Below, one piece after another: positions 8,765 through 16,677 of a stretch of DNA of 64,000 bases. The notes beneath the pieces are model-generated. The model was not told the DNA's origin, made no database searches, and saw only the letters and a program-made list of their open reading frames with translations. The stretch spans positions 22,236 through 86,235 of the forward strand of contig JARLFZ010000005.1 in assembly GCA_031296305.1 (NCBI GenBank), in the 5' to 3' direction. This DNA is from Occallatibacter sp. GTDB taxonomy: Bacteria > Acidobacteriota > Terriglobia > Terriglobales > Acidobacteriaceae. Every line of letters starts with the position of its first letter. Position 1 is the first letter of the stretch. The position numbers were made by a program, and so were the translations under genes.

Positions 8765-9937
8765 ATGGGCGTGGGAAATCTGATGATCGTGCAGGGCGGC
8801 GGTCCCACGGCCGTCTTCAACATCAGTTTGTCCAGCGCGATCTCAGAGTCAGTCAGCCAGGCCGGAGCGGGCCGCGTGTTTGGCGCGCGCTACGGCATGC
8901 GAGGGCTGGTCGAGGATGACATTGTCGAGCTTGGCAAGATGACGGCCAATGATCTCGAGTTTCTGCGCAACAGCCCGGGCGCGGCGCTGGGTTCCTCTCG
9001 CTACAAACCTTCAGAAGACGACTACGACCGCATGGTCGAGAACCTGCGCCGGCTCGATGTTCGATCGATGATTTTCATGGGCGGCAACGGCACCATGAAG
9101 GGCGCGGCGCTGGTGAGCAAGCGCTGCCGCGCTGCAGGATTTTCGATGCAAGTCATCGGCGTGCCCAAAACGGTGGACAACGATATCGCCGTGACCGACC
9201 GATGCCCGGGATATGCCAGCGCGGCCCGGTACATGGCGCAGACCACGCGCGACCTGGGCATGGATATTCGCTCGTTGCCGCAGCCGGTGACGATTCTCGA
9301 AGTGATTGGGCGCAGCATTGGATGGCTGGCGGCGGCAACAGCACTGGCAAAGGACAGAGAAGCCGACGCGCCGCATTTGATTTATCTCCCTGAGAGACCG
9401 TTCTATGCGGAGAAGTTTCTGGCGGACCTGGATCAGATTGTGACCAAGTACGGCTGGGCCATTGTGGTGGCGACGGAAGGAATTCGCAATCCCGATGGCA
9501 GCCTGGTCTACGAGCTGAAAGATGCCACGCATCTCGATCCGCTGGCGCGGCCGATGACAGGCGGGGTAGGACAGTTCATGGCGAACCTGGTGGGCGAGAA
9601 GTTGAAGATTCGCTGCCGCACGGAAAAGCCGGGATTGATTGCGCGCGCCGCGATGACGCAGGTTTCCGCGCAGGACCGTAAGGACGCCGAACTTGTAGCC
9701 CGCGCCGGAGTGCGGGCGCTGGCTGCCGGCGAAACGGAGAAGATGGTGTCACTGCTGCCACTTGGCGCTCAGAGCGAAAACGAGCTGGTTCCGTTGAGCG
9801 AAGTTGCCGACGCGGAACGGCCGCTGCCGGCGGAGTGGATTCTCGACGCGGCGATTCCTGTGGGCGACAAATTCTTCAACTACGTGAAACCATTGGTGGG
9901 CGAGCTGGCGCCGTATTTCGTCCGCTATACGAATTGA
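8765..9937 (+). CDS. 6-phosphofructokinase, PfkA family with mixed ATP/PPi signature
   Basis: This 390-aa PfkA-family kinase phosphorylates fructose 6-phosphate or a similar ketose. The N-terminal loop is GGGPTAVFN (11-19) and the catalytic TVDND motif sits in PKTVDNDI (134-141). The phospho-donor site reads GGNGT (106-110). E. coli ATP-PFK has GGDGS with Gly124, and typical PPi enzymes have GGDD with Lys124. Here Gly104 is retained, Lys124 is present (PKTVDND) and Asp103 is replaced by Asn. The phosphate donor therefore cannot be assigned. The gene sits 72 bases after transaldolase, and its stop overlaps the earliest possible start of the isomerase gene (TGATG). A role recycling the fructose 6-phosphate made by the transaldolase is inferred. 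Confidence 0.85.
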   Translation: MGVGNLMIVQGGGPTAVFNISLSSAISESVSQAGAGRVFGARYGMRGLVEDDIVELGKMTANDLEFLRNSPGAALGSSRYKPSEDDYDRMVENLRRLDVRSMIFMGGNGTMKGAALVSKRCRAAGFSMQVIGVPKTVDNDIAVTDRCPGYASAARYMAQTTRDLGMDIRSLPQPVTILEVIGRSIGWLAAATALAKDREADAPHLIYLPERPFYAEKFLADLDQIVTKYGWAIVVATEGIRNPDGSLVYELKDATHLDPLARPMTGGVGQFMANLVGEKLKIRCRTEKPGLIARAAMTQVSAQDRKDAELVARAGVRALAAGETEKMVSLLPLGAQSENELVPLSEVADAERPLPAEWILDAAIPVGDKFFNYVKPLVGELAPYFVRYTN

Positions 9938-9960
9938 TGCACTGGATGGAAAGGATGAAC

Positions 9961-11343
9961 ATGCAGAAGTCTGAGACAACTGCCGCGCAAAAGCCGATTG
10001 GCGTGCTGATACTGGGACGCAAGCGCCCCGGATTCGACCAGGAATGGAACCAGATTATTTGTGGGCGCGCCCTGGCTGCGCTGAAGGATATGGGCTACGC
10101 GACAGTCGGAGCCGAGACGCCGGTCATCGACGATGCCACCATCGCAGTGGCGCTCGACAAGATTCGCGCGGCTGGATGCCAGGCGCTGGTGATGTTGCAT
10201 CCCTCGATGGGAAATGGGCAACTGGCGTTGACGGTAGCGCAGCAGTGGCCCGATCCGGTGGTGCTGTGGGCCACGCCGGAGCGGCCGGGCGATGGCAAGG
10301 TGAGCTCGTGCTCGCTGGTGGGGCAACATCTGTGGGGGTCGACGCTGCGGCAAGCGGGGCATGCGTTTGAGCTTGTGTATGGCGATCCGGACGATAAGAC
10401 TTTACGCGCGGAGATGGTGCGGGCGATCGCCATTGCGCGCACAGTGGCGGTGCTGCGCAGTGCGAAAGCAGGTGTGATCGGAACGCACGCACCCGGATTT
10501 ATCGACCTCGCCGCCGATCCGTTTCTTCTGCAAAGGACCATGGGCACGCAGTTGCACCCGTTGAGCCTGCCACAGTTTGTGGAGCGCGTGCATGCGATTG
10601 CTGAAGAGAGTGTGCGCAAGGATGTGGAGCGCGTTCTCGATCTGAAGCTGCCGATGCGCGACGTGACGAAAGACGATTTGCCGATGAGCTCGCGTTGCTA
10701 TTTGGCAATGCGGGAACTGATGGCAGAGGAAAGCCTGGACGCGATCACGATTCAATGCTGGCCCGAGTTGCCTAACATGATTGGGCAGTGGCCGTATCTC
10801 GCGGTTTCGCGGCTGGGCACCGAGAGCGTTGCGGTTGCGATTGAAGGCGATGTGGATGGTTCCATAGGCAGCCTGATGAGCCGCGAGTTGGGAGCGGGGA
10901 CCGGGTACCTGAGCGACTGGCTGGAGCACGATCGCAACACGATTTTCTTTTGGCATCCGGGCATGGCGCCGATGGATATGTGCAATCCGGTGGGTTCGGA
11001 AGGCGGGCCAACGCTGGCCAAGCACTTCAACATTGTGAAGCCGATGGTGGTGGACGGAAGTCTTCGCAGCAACGAGGACGTGACCATAACGCGGCTATGG
11101 CGGTGCGACGGCCGCTATCACATGACGGCGTTTGAAGGGCGCAGTGTGGCGCCGAGGCGCAAGGTGACCGGAAATATGGTGCTGGTGGAAGTGAATGAGA
11201 CCGCAGGCAGCGGCGATGTGCCAGCGCGTTTTGACCGCCTGGTGCACGCGGGCATGCCGCACCACGTGCTGCTGTCGTTTGGCAAGCAGCAAGAGACGTT
11301 CCGGAGATTGGCTAGAGCACTGAACGTGGAATGGAGCGAGTAG
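9961..11343 (+). CDS. L-fucose/L-arabinose isomerase-like protein; candidate sulfoquinovose isomerase
   Basis: This 460-aa protein has the L-fucose/L-arabinose isomerase fold. The family's metal-binding block is visible as AVAIEGDVDGSIGS (about 292-304), preceded by AITIQCWPEL (261-270). The ORF track starts at 9835 inside the PFK gene. I choose ATG 9961 because GGAAAGG lies six bases before it; in-frame ATGs at 9937, 9946 and 9955 are possible. The isomerase family used in transaldolase-type sulfoglycolysis is, as far as I recall, of this fold and not YihS-like. The context (transaldolase, PFK, SuyAB) therefore suggests sulfoquinovose to sulfofructose. The reaction is inferred from neighbours, not from specific residues. 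Confidence 0.75.
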   Translation: MQKSETTAAQKPIGVLILGRKRPGFDQEWNQIICGRALAALKDMGYATVGAETPVIDDATIAVALDKIRAAGCQALVMLHPSMGNGQLALTVAQQWPDPVVLWATPERPGDGKVSSCSLVGQHLWGSTLRQAGHAFELVYGDPDDKTLRAEMVRAIAIARTVAVLRSAKAGVIGTHAPGFIDLAADPFLLQRTMGTQLHPLSLPQFVERVHAIAEESVRKDVERVLDLKLPMRDVTKDDLPMSSRCYLAMRELMAEESLDAITIQCWPELPNMIGQWPYLAVSRLGTESVAVAIEGDVDGSIGSLMSRELGAGTGYLSDWLEHDRNTIFFWHPGMAPMDMCNPVGSEGGPTLAKHFNIVKPMVVDGSLRSNEDVTITRLWRCDGRYHMTAFEGRSVAPRRKVTGNMVLVEVNETAGSGDVPARFDRLVHAGMPHHVLLSFGKQQETFRRLARALNVEWSE

Positions 11344-11377
11344 GGAGCGGAAAGTGTAGTCGCGGGAGTAGGCGAGC

Positions 11378-11424
11378 GCGGGCGGGGACGCCCGCACTAC
11401 AGCCGGTCTGGAGACCGGCGCTAC
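11378..11424. repeat. REP-like double palindrome, copy 2
   Basis: GCGGGCG/CGCCCGC hairpin followed by GCCGGTCTGGAGACCGGC and CTACAT. Same family as 6260-6308. It lies in the 133-base gap between the isomerase and aldehyde dehydrogenase genes, where it may reduce or stabilise read-through. Confidence 0.8.
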
Positions 11425-11476
11425 ATAAAAGAACGGCGCTACAAGCCAGAGGTAGCGCACATGCGAGGCGAAGCGG

Positions 11477-12916
11477 ATGAGCAACGACGAGCAAAAATCG
11501 TACAAGGTGTATTTCGGCGGGAAGTGGATTGAGACCGGCGAGAAGATCCAGATCACGGATCCGGCGACGGGCGAAAAGTTTGCCAGCGTTTCCGCGCTCA
11601 ATCGGGATCAGGTGCATTCGGCATTCGACGCGGCGCAGGCGGCATTCCCCGCGTGGCGCGCGCTCACAGCCAAGGAACGCGGCGCATTTTTGTTTCGCGT
11701 GGCCGACGAAGTGCACAAGCGCGCGGATGAGATTGCGCACCTGATCACGCTCGAAAACGGCAAGCCGCTGGCGCAGAGCAAAGGCGAGATGGCGATGACC
11801 GAGGACCATCTACGCTGGTTTGCCGAGGAAGGCCGGCGCGCTTATGGACGGGTAATTCCGCACCAGGCGCCGGGCAAGCGCAACATGGTGGTCAAGACGC
11901 CTATCGGCGTGGTGGGCGCGATTGCTCCGTGGAACTTTCCGCTGGTGTTGGGCATTCGCAAGGCCGCTCCGGCGCTGGCCGCGGGTTGCCCCGTGGTGCT
12001 CAAGCCTTCTTCGCAGACGCCGCTCAGTTCGATTGCTTTCGCCGAGTGCGTTGAGGCGGCCGGAATTCCCGGCGGCGTTTTCCAGCTTGTGATCGGCAGC
12101 GCGCGGATGATTGCCGAGGAGTTTCTTACCAATCCCATCTGCCGCAAGATCACGTTCACGGGCTCGACTGAAGTGGGAAGGGAACTGATCAAGGGAGCGG
12201 CGCAAGCGATCAAGCCGCTCTCGCTCGAGCTGGGCGGGCTGGCACCGCTGCTGGTGTTCGACGATTGCAATCTTGACCAGGCAGTGCAGGAGACGCTCAT
12301 CGCGAAGTTCCGCAACACCGGGCAATCGTGTATCGCGGCGAATCGCATCTACGTGCAGCGTTCCATTCACGACGAGTTCGTGAAGCGGTTCGTCGCCGGA
12401 GTGCAGAAGCTGAAGACCGGTCCCGGATTGGAGCCGAGTGTCGACATCGGACCGCTCATCAACCAGCAAGGGCTGGACGCGGCATTGGCGCAGATTGAAG
12501 AAGCAGTGGGCCGCGGCGGCAAAGTTCTTTGCGGCGGCAAGCGCAAAGGATCGACGGGCTACTTCCTGGAGCCGACGGTGATCGACGGAGTGAGCGCAGC
12601 ATCACTGTGCATGCGCGAGGAGACGTTTGCGCCGGTGGCCCCCATTACGACGTTTGAAACCGAAGATGAGGCGATCGAGTTGGCGAATGGCAGCGAGTTC
12701 GGACTGAGCGCCTACGCGATGACGCGCGACATTGCGCGCATCTTCCGGTTGGCGGAACGCATCGAGGCAGGAACCCTAGGCATCAATGACGGCGCGCCGA
12801 CAACGAGCAATGCCCCCTTCGGCGGCGTGAAGCAAAGCGGATGGGGCCGCGAATTGGGCAGCGAAGGGTTGGAAGCATTTATGGAGACGAAGCATGTCTC
12901 TTTTGGCGGAATGTGA
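11477..12916 (+). CDS. NAD(P)-dependent aldehyde dehydrogenase; candidate sulfolactaldehyde dehydrogenase
   Basis: This 479-aa ALDH-superfamily enzyme is closest in look to succinate-semialdehyde dehydrogenase (GabD). The catalytic cysteine is C285 (NTGQSCIAANR), the general base E251 (LELGG), the oxyanion asparagine N153 (PWNFP) and the cofactor lysine K176 (VVLKPSSQTP). Length is typical. In sulfo-Entner-Doudoroff and sulfo-transaldolase pathways, an ALDH of this type oxidises 3-sulfolactaldehyde to (S)-3-sulfolactate. The position just before suyA and suyB makes that the best guess here. A GabD-like or glyceraldehyde-oxidising role is the alternative. It would supply NADH that could drive sulfite reduction. 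Confidence 0.85.
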   Translation: MSNDEQKSYKVYFGGKWIETGEKIQITDPATGEKFASVSALNRDQVHSAFDAAQAAFPAWRALTAKERGAFLFRVADEVHKRADEIAHLITLENGKPLAQSKGEMAMTEDHLRWFAEEGRRAYGRVIPHQAPGKRNMVVKTPIGVVGAIAPWNFPLVLGIRKAAPALAAGCPVVLKPSSQTPLSSIAFAECVEAAGIPGGVFQLVIGSARMIAEEFLTNPICRKITFTGSTEVGRELIKGAAQAIKPLSLELGGLAPLLVFDDCNLDQAVQETLIAKFRNTGQSCIAANRIYVQRSIHDEFVKRFVAGVQKLKTGPGLEPSVDIGPLINQQGLDAALAQIEEAVGRGGKVLCGGKRKGSTGYFLEPTVIDGVSAASLCMREETFAPVAPITTFETEDEAIELANGSEFGLSAYAMTRDIARIFRLAERIEAGTLGINDGAPTTSNAPFGGVKQSGWGRELGSEGLEAFMETKHVSFGGM

Positions 12917-12952
12917 CATTTTCACGGAAGGAACAATGAAGGAGCAAATGCG

Positions 12953-13234
12953 ATGATTCAGTTTCTCGTTCACGATACAGCGGACACGGTTGGCGTGGCC
13001 GTCGTGGATATTGCGGCCGGAACAGAGTTGACCGGCCGGGATCTCTCAACCAATAAGCCACTGACGGCGAAGGCGGCGCAGGATATTCCGCTGGGCCACA
13101 AACTGGCGCTCAAGGATTTGGCCGTGGGCGACACGGTGATCAAGTATGGCTGCGAAATCGGAAAGATCGTGCAGCCGGTCAAGGCCGGGCAACACGTGCA
13201 CGTGCAGAATTTGAAGACGAAGAGGTGGGCATAA
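12953..13234 (+). CDS. suyA: (R)-3-sulfolactate sulfo-lyase small subunit
   Basis: This 93-aa SAF-domain protein corresponds to the N-terminal part of the UxaA altronate dehydratase family. SuyA is a stand-alone version of it. The family block [21 protein letters not shown] is complete. With SuyB it removes sulfite from (R)-sulfolactate, giving pyruvate. The ATG follows AAGGAG by eight bases. Its stop overlaps the suyB start by one base (TAATG), so the two are translationally coupled. Altronate or galactarate dehydratase halves look alike in sequence. The SuyA call rests on the split architecture plus the adjacent comC-like and slcC-like genes and the dsr cluster. Confidence 0.82.
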   Translation: MIQFLVHDTADTVGVAVVDIAAGTELTGRDLSTNKPLTAKAAQDIPLGHKLALKDLAVGDTVIKYGCEIGKIVQPVKAGQHVHVQNLKTKRWA

Positions 13235-14397
13235 TGAAGGACCAGACAATTCATGCGTATCGGCGTGAAAATGGGCGCGTCGGCGTTCGTAATCACGTGA
13301 TTATCCTGGCCGTGGACGATATTTCGAATGCCGCGACCGAGGCTGTGGCTAACAACATTAAGGGAACGCTGGGCCTACCCCACTCGTACGGACGCCTGCA
13401 GTTCGGCGAGGACCTCGAGCTTTTCTTCCGCACCATGATCGGCACCGGCTCGAATCCCAACGTGGCCGCGGCGATTGTGATCGGCATTGAGCCGGGCTGG
13501 ACGCAGAAGATTGTGGACGGCATCGCGAAGACCGGCAAGCCGGTGGCCGGATTTTCCATCGAAGGCCAGGGCGACATCGCGTGCATCGCGCAGGCTTCAA
13601 GGAAGGCGAAGGAGTTTGTGCAGTGGGCGACGGAGCTGCAGCGCACAGAGTGCAAGTTCAGCGAGCTCTACATTAGCGTGAAGTGCGGCGAGAGTGACAC
13701 CACCACCGGGCTTGCAAGCTGTCCCGCGGTCGGCAACGTGATTGACAAGCACTGCGCCAACGGCGGCATGGCCTCCTTCGGCGAAACCACGGAGCTGACC
13801 GGCGCCGAGCATATTGTGGCCGCCAAGGCCGTGAATGAAGCGGTGCGTGCGCAGTTCCAGGCCATGTTTGATGACTACCAGAAGCTGGTATTCGGCCAGA
13901 AGACCGACGATCTCTCCGAATCGCAGCCGACGAAGGGCAACATTGCCGGCGGATTGACGACTATCGAAGAGAAGGCGCTGGGCAACGTGGAGAAGCTGGG
14001 CAAGCACACGAAGTTCGTCGGTTGCCTGAAACCGGCAGAGATGCCCACGGACAAGGGCCTGTGGTTCATGGATACGTCGAGTGCCGCTGCAGAAGCCGTG
14101 ACACTATGGGCGGCTTCGGGTGCGGTGGTGCACTTGTTCCCGACGGGACAAGGCAACGTGATCGGCAATCCCATTGAGCCGGTGATCAAGCTCTCGGGAA
14201 ATCCCAAGACCGTAAAGTTGATGGCCGATCATATCGACGTGGACGTGTCGCCGGTTCTGCAGGGCGAGATGACGCTCGACCAGGCTGGCGATGCGTTGAT
14301 CGAGATGATCGTGCGCACAGCGAACGGACGGAATACTGCGGCGGAAGCGCTGGGTCATCGCGAGTTTGTGATGACAAAGCTCTATCGCAGCGCGTAA
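13234..14397 (+). CDS. suyB: (R)-3-sulfolactate sulfo-lyase large subunit
   Basis: This 387-aa protein covers the C-terminal catalytic part of the UxaA/GarD dehydratase family and is the SuyB-type large subunit. The N-terminus [19 protein letters not shown] is the family signature. Conserved cysteines that could hold the metal centre occur in [12 protein letters not shown] and GLASCPAVG. The start is taken at ATG 13234, since AGAGGTG precedes it; the track's GTG 13225 is nine bases upstream. The product pyruvate would enter central metabolism, and the sulfite would feed DsrAB. If the substrate were altronate, the sulfonate-specific dehydrogenases next door would be hard to explain. Confidence 0.82.
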   Translation: MKDQTIHAYRRENGRVGVRNHVIILAVDDISNAATEAVANNIKGTLGLPHSYGRLQFGEDLELFFRTMIGTGSNPNVAAAIVIGIEPGWTQKIVDGIAKTGKPVAGFSIEGQGDIACIAQASRKAKEFVQWATELQRTECKFSELYISVKCGESDTTTGLASCPAVGNVIDKHCANGGMASFGETTELTGAEHIVAAKAVNEAVRAQFQAMFDDYQKLVFGQKTDDLSESQPTKGNIAGGLTTIEEKALGNVEKLGKHTKFVGCLKPAEMPTDKGLWFMDTSSAAAEAVTLWAASGAVVHLFPTGQGNVIGNPIEPVIKLSGNPKTVKLMADHIDVDVSPVLQGEMTLDQAGDALIEMIVRTANGRNTAAEALGHREFVMTKLYRSA

Positions 14398-14489
14398 CTT
14401 CCTCAAGAGTCTGTTGACAAGGTCGCAGATTCGATGAGGATTTTGAAAAGGTACGATTTTAATCGTGCCAGGTGAGCAGTAAGTAAGCA

Positions 14490-14591
14490 CTCGGCTTTAG
14501 CCGCTGAGGGGATGTTGTTCAAAGACATCCCTCAGGGGCTAAAGCCCACAGACTTTTTCGAACGGCGAACGGCACGGCTAAAGCCATGCCC
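14490..14591. repeat. Large palindromic extragenic element (second family)
   Basis: A long stem (CTTTAGCC-G-CTGAGGG pairing with CCCTCAG-G-GGCTAAAG, about 14493-14545) is followed by a smaller palindrome GGCACGGCTAAAGCCATGCC. Both carry the GGCTTTAGCC core. The element fills much of the 229-base gap between suyB and the comC-like gene. It could act as a transcript-processing or attenuating structure. No copy was seen elsewhere in the window. Confidence 0.65.
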
Positions 14592-14626
14592 TTTCAAAGC
14601 GCCAATCGCTTTTTATTGAGGCTTTT

Positions 14627-15691
14627 ATGAATCGTTATTCCAAAGAAACGCTTGTTAGCGTCGTGACGCAACTGGCAGCCGGAATGGGCGTGCCTGTTGC
14701 CGATGCGGCGCTTTTTGCCGAGGTGCTGGTGGATGCCGACGTGAGCGGCGTCTCCACCCACGGGGTCTCGCGGCTGAATATTTACCTGAAGCGCATCGAT
14801 TTGGGACTCATCGATCCCAGAGCGAAGCTGAACATTGACCGGCAAGCGGGGAGCGTGCTGGTTCTCGATGCCGGGAACGGGCTCGGACAGATACAGGCGC
14901 GCAAGGCTCTCGACCTGCTGATGCCGATGGCGCGCCAGAATGGCGTGGCGACCGCGACCATTCGCAACTCACAGCACTTTGGCGCGCTGTCATGGTACGC
15001 AAACTTCGCGGCCAGCCAGGGCATGGTTTTGCTGGCCATGACCAACTGCGAGCCGGCCATGTCGCCTGAAGGCGGATACGAAGCATTTTTTGGCACCAAC
15101 CCCATCGCCGCTTCATTCCCCACCGGCAAAGGATTTCCGGTGAAGATCGATCTCGCGACTTCAGGCGTTGCGCGCGGCAACATCATCGCCGCACAAAAGA
15201 AAGGCCAGCCCATTCCGCCGGGCTGGGCCCTCGACGCGCAAGGGAATCCAACCACCGATGCATCGCAGGCGCTGCTGGGCACGGTGCTCACCATGGCAGG
15301 GCACAAGGGCTATGCGCTGGCGATGATGGTGGAGCTTTTCAGCGGCGTGCTTTCGGGCTCGGCGATCGGCCCGGACGTGGGCTCGATGTACAAGAACCTC
15401 GATCGCAAGCAGGATGTGGGCCATTTCTTCTGCCTGTTCGACGTGAAGGCTTTCCTCGATTACGACGAGTACCTCAAGCGCATCGACGAAACCATCGATC
15501 GCATCAAGAGTTCGAAAAAGCGCCCTGGCGTAGAAGAGATTCTGGTTCCCGGCGAGCGTTCCGCGCGGAAAGCCGCCATCAACAATGCCGAGGGTGTCCC
15601 CGTTTCACCCGAGACGATCGCGGAGATCGAGCAGTGGTGCTCCCGCTTGCACGTCGCATTCAATTGTCATGAGGTGGTAGGCCAGCCATGA
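14627..15691 (+). CDS. comC: (R)-sulfolactate dehydrogenase, malate/L-lactate dehydrogenase (Ldh_2) family
   Basis: This 354-aa enzyme of the Ldh_2/YlbC-type malate/L-lactate dehydrogenase family is the family to which ComC belongs. Typical blocks are STHGVSRLNIYL (catalytic histidine), NSQHFGALSWYA and GTNPIAASFP. ComC reduces 3-sulfopyruvate to (R)-sulfolactate, the isomer used by SuyAB. Its stop overlaps the slcC-like start by four bases (ATGA), so both are made together. The paired arrangement is what the sulfolactate racemising pathway needs. On sequence alone, ureidoglycolate or malate dehydrogenase activity remains possible. Confidence 0.8.
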   Translation: MNRYSKETLVSVVTQLAAGMGVPVADAALFAEVLVDADVSGVSTHGVSRLNIYLKRIDLGLIDPRAKLNIDRQAGSVLVLDAGNGLGQIQARKALDLLMPMARQNGVATATIRNSQHFGALSWYANFAASQGMVLLAMTNCEPAMSPEGGYEAFFGTNPIAASFPTGKGFPVKIDLATSGVARGNIIAAQKKGQPIPPGWALDAQGNPTTDASQALLGTVLTMAGHKGYALAMMVELFSGVLSGSAIGPDVGSMYKNLDRKQDVGHFFCLFDVKAFLDYDEYLKRIDETIDRIKSSKKRPGVEEILVPGERSARKAAINNAEGVPVSPETIAEIEQWCSRLHVAFNCHEVVGQP

Positions 15692-16677
15692 AGGATATTT
15701 TGACCGATATTTTGATTTCGGAAAACATTCAAGGCGCCGGTGTCGATGCGTTGGGCGCTAGGTTTCGTGTCGCCTTCCAGCCGGATTTGTGGAAGGATCC
15801 GGCACTGCTTGCCGAAAAGGTGAAGCAATGCAGGGCGCTGATCGTGCGCAACCAGACGCCGGTGACAGCGTCGCTTATCGACGCGGCGCAAGAGCTGCTG
15901 GTGATTGGCAGGGCCGGGGTGGGGCTCGACAATGTCGACTACAAACACGCCGAGAAAGCTGGCATTGTGGTTTCGTTTACGCCGGACCAGAATGCCATCA
16001 GCGTGGCCGAGATTGCCATCGGCATGATGCTGTCGCTGGCGCGATTTATTCCCGCCGCCGACGCGGATACGAAGAAGGGCAACTGGAACCGGCAGCGCTT
16101 CGTGGGCACGGAGCTCTACGGCAAAACGCTGGGCATCGTGGGCGCGGGCAAGATCGGATACCTGACTGCGCGGCGTGCGATGGCGTTCGGCATGAAGGTT
16201 CTGGCCTACGATCCTTTTCTGAGCCGGGACAATATTCTGCTGAGCGAAGTGCAGGCCGAGTTGGTGGAGCTGGATGAGTTGCTGGCGCGGGCGGACGTGG
16301 TTTCGTGCCATTTGCCGGCTACGACGCAGACCGTGGGGCTGCTGAACCGCGAGCGCTTCATGAGCATGAAGCCGGGCGCGTTTTTCATCAACACTTCGCG
16401 CGGCAAAGTGGTAGTGGAACAGGATTTGGTGGAGGCGCTGAAGGCCGGGATTGTGGGAGGAGCGGCGCTGGATGTGCGGAGCAAAGAGCCTCCGCAGGTG
16501 GGCGAGCTCGAGGCCATGCCGAACGTGATTCTTTTGCCGCACATCGCGGCGTTCACCAACGAGGCGCAGGATCGCGTGACGGCGGCAATCTGCGAGGATG
16601 TGGCGAGAGTGCTGGACGGAAAGCCGGCGCTGAATGCGGTGAAGCGGGCAATGCCAATGCCGCGCGTTACTTCCTGA
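15688..16677 (+). CDS. slcC: (S)-sulfolactate dehydrogenase, D-2-hydroxyacid dehydrogenase family
   Basis: This 329-aa protein resembles D-3-phosphoglycerate dehydrogenase and other D-2-hydroxyacid dehydrogenases, the family of SlcC. The NAD-binding motif is GIVGAGKIG, and the catalytic Arg, Glu and His lie in NTSRGKVV, DVRSKEPP and LLPHIAAFT. SlcC oxidises (S)-sulfolactate to 3-sulfopyruvate with NAD. Together with the ComC-like partner it turns the S isomer into the R isomer required by SuyAB. It is last in the plus-strand run; its end overlaps the convergent DUF1080 gene by 11 bases. The sulfonate substrate is inferred from the suyAB-comC-slcC set. Confidence 0.82.
   Translation: MKDILTDILISENIQGAGVDALGARFRVAFQPDLWKDPALLAEKVKQCRALIVRNQTPVTASLIDAAQELLVIGRAGVGLDNVDYKHAEKAGIVVSFTPDQNAISVAEIAIGMMLSLARFIPAADADTKKGNWNRQRFVGTELYGKTLGIVGAGKIGYLTARRAMAFGMKVLAYDPFLSRDNILLSEVQAELVELDELLARADVVSCHLPATTQTVGLLNRERFMSMKPGAFFINTSRGKVVVEQDLVEALKAGIVGGAALDVRSKEPPQVGELEAMPNVILLPHIAAFTNEAQDRVTAAICEDVARVLDGKPALNAVKRAMPMPRVTS

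Noticed and set aside
14412-14440. TTGACA box after suyB as promoter of the comC-slcC pair
   Set aside because: The -35 box is good, but no acceptable -10 box lies 16-18 bases downstream.
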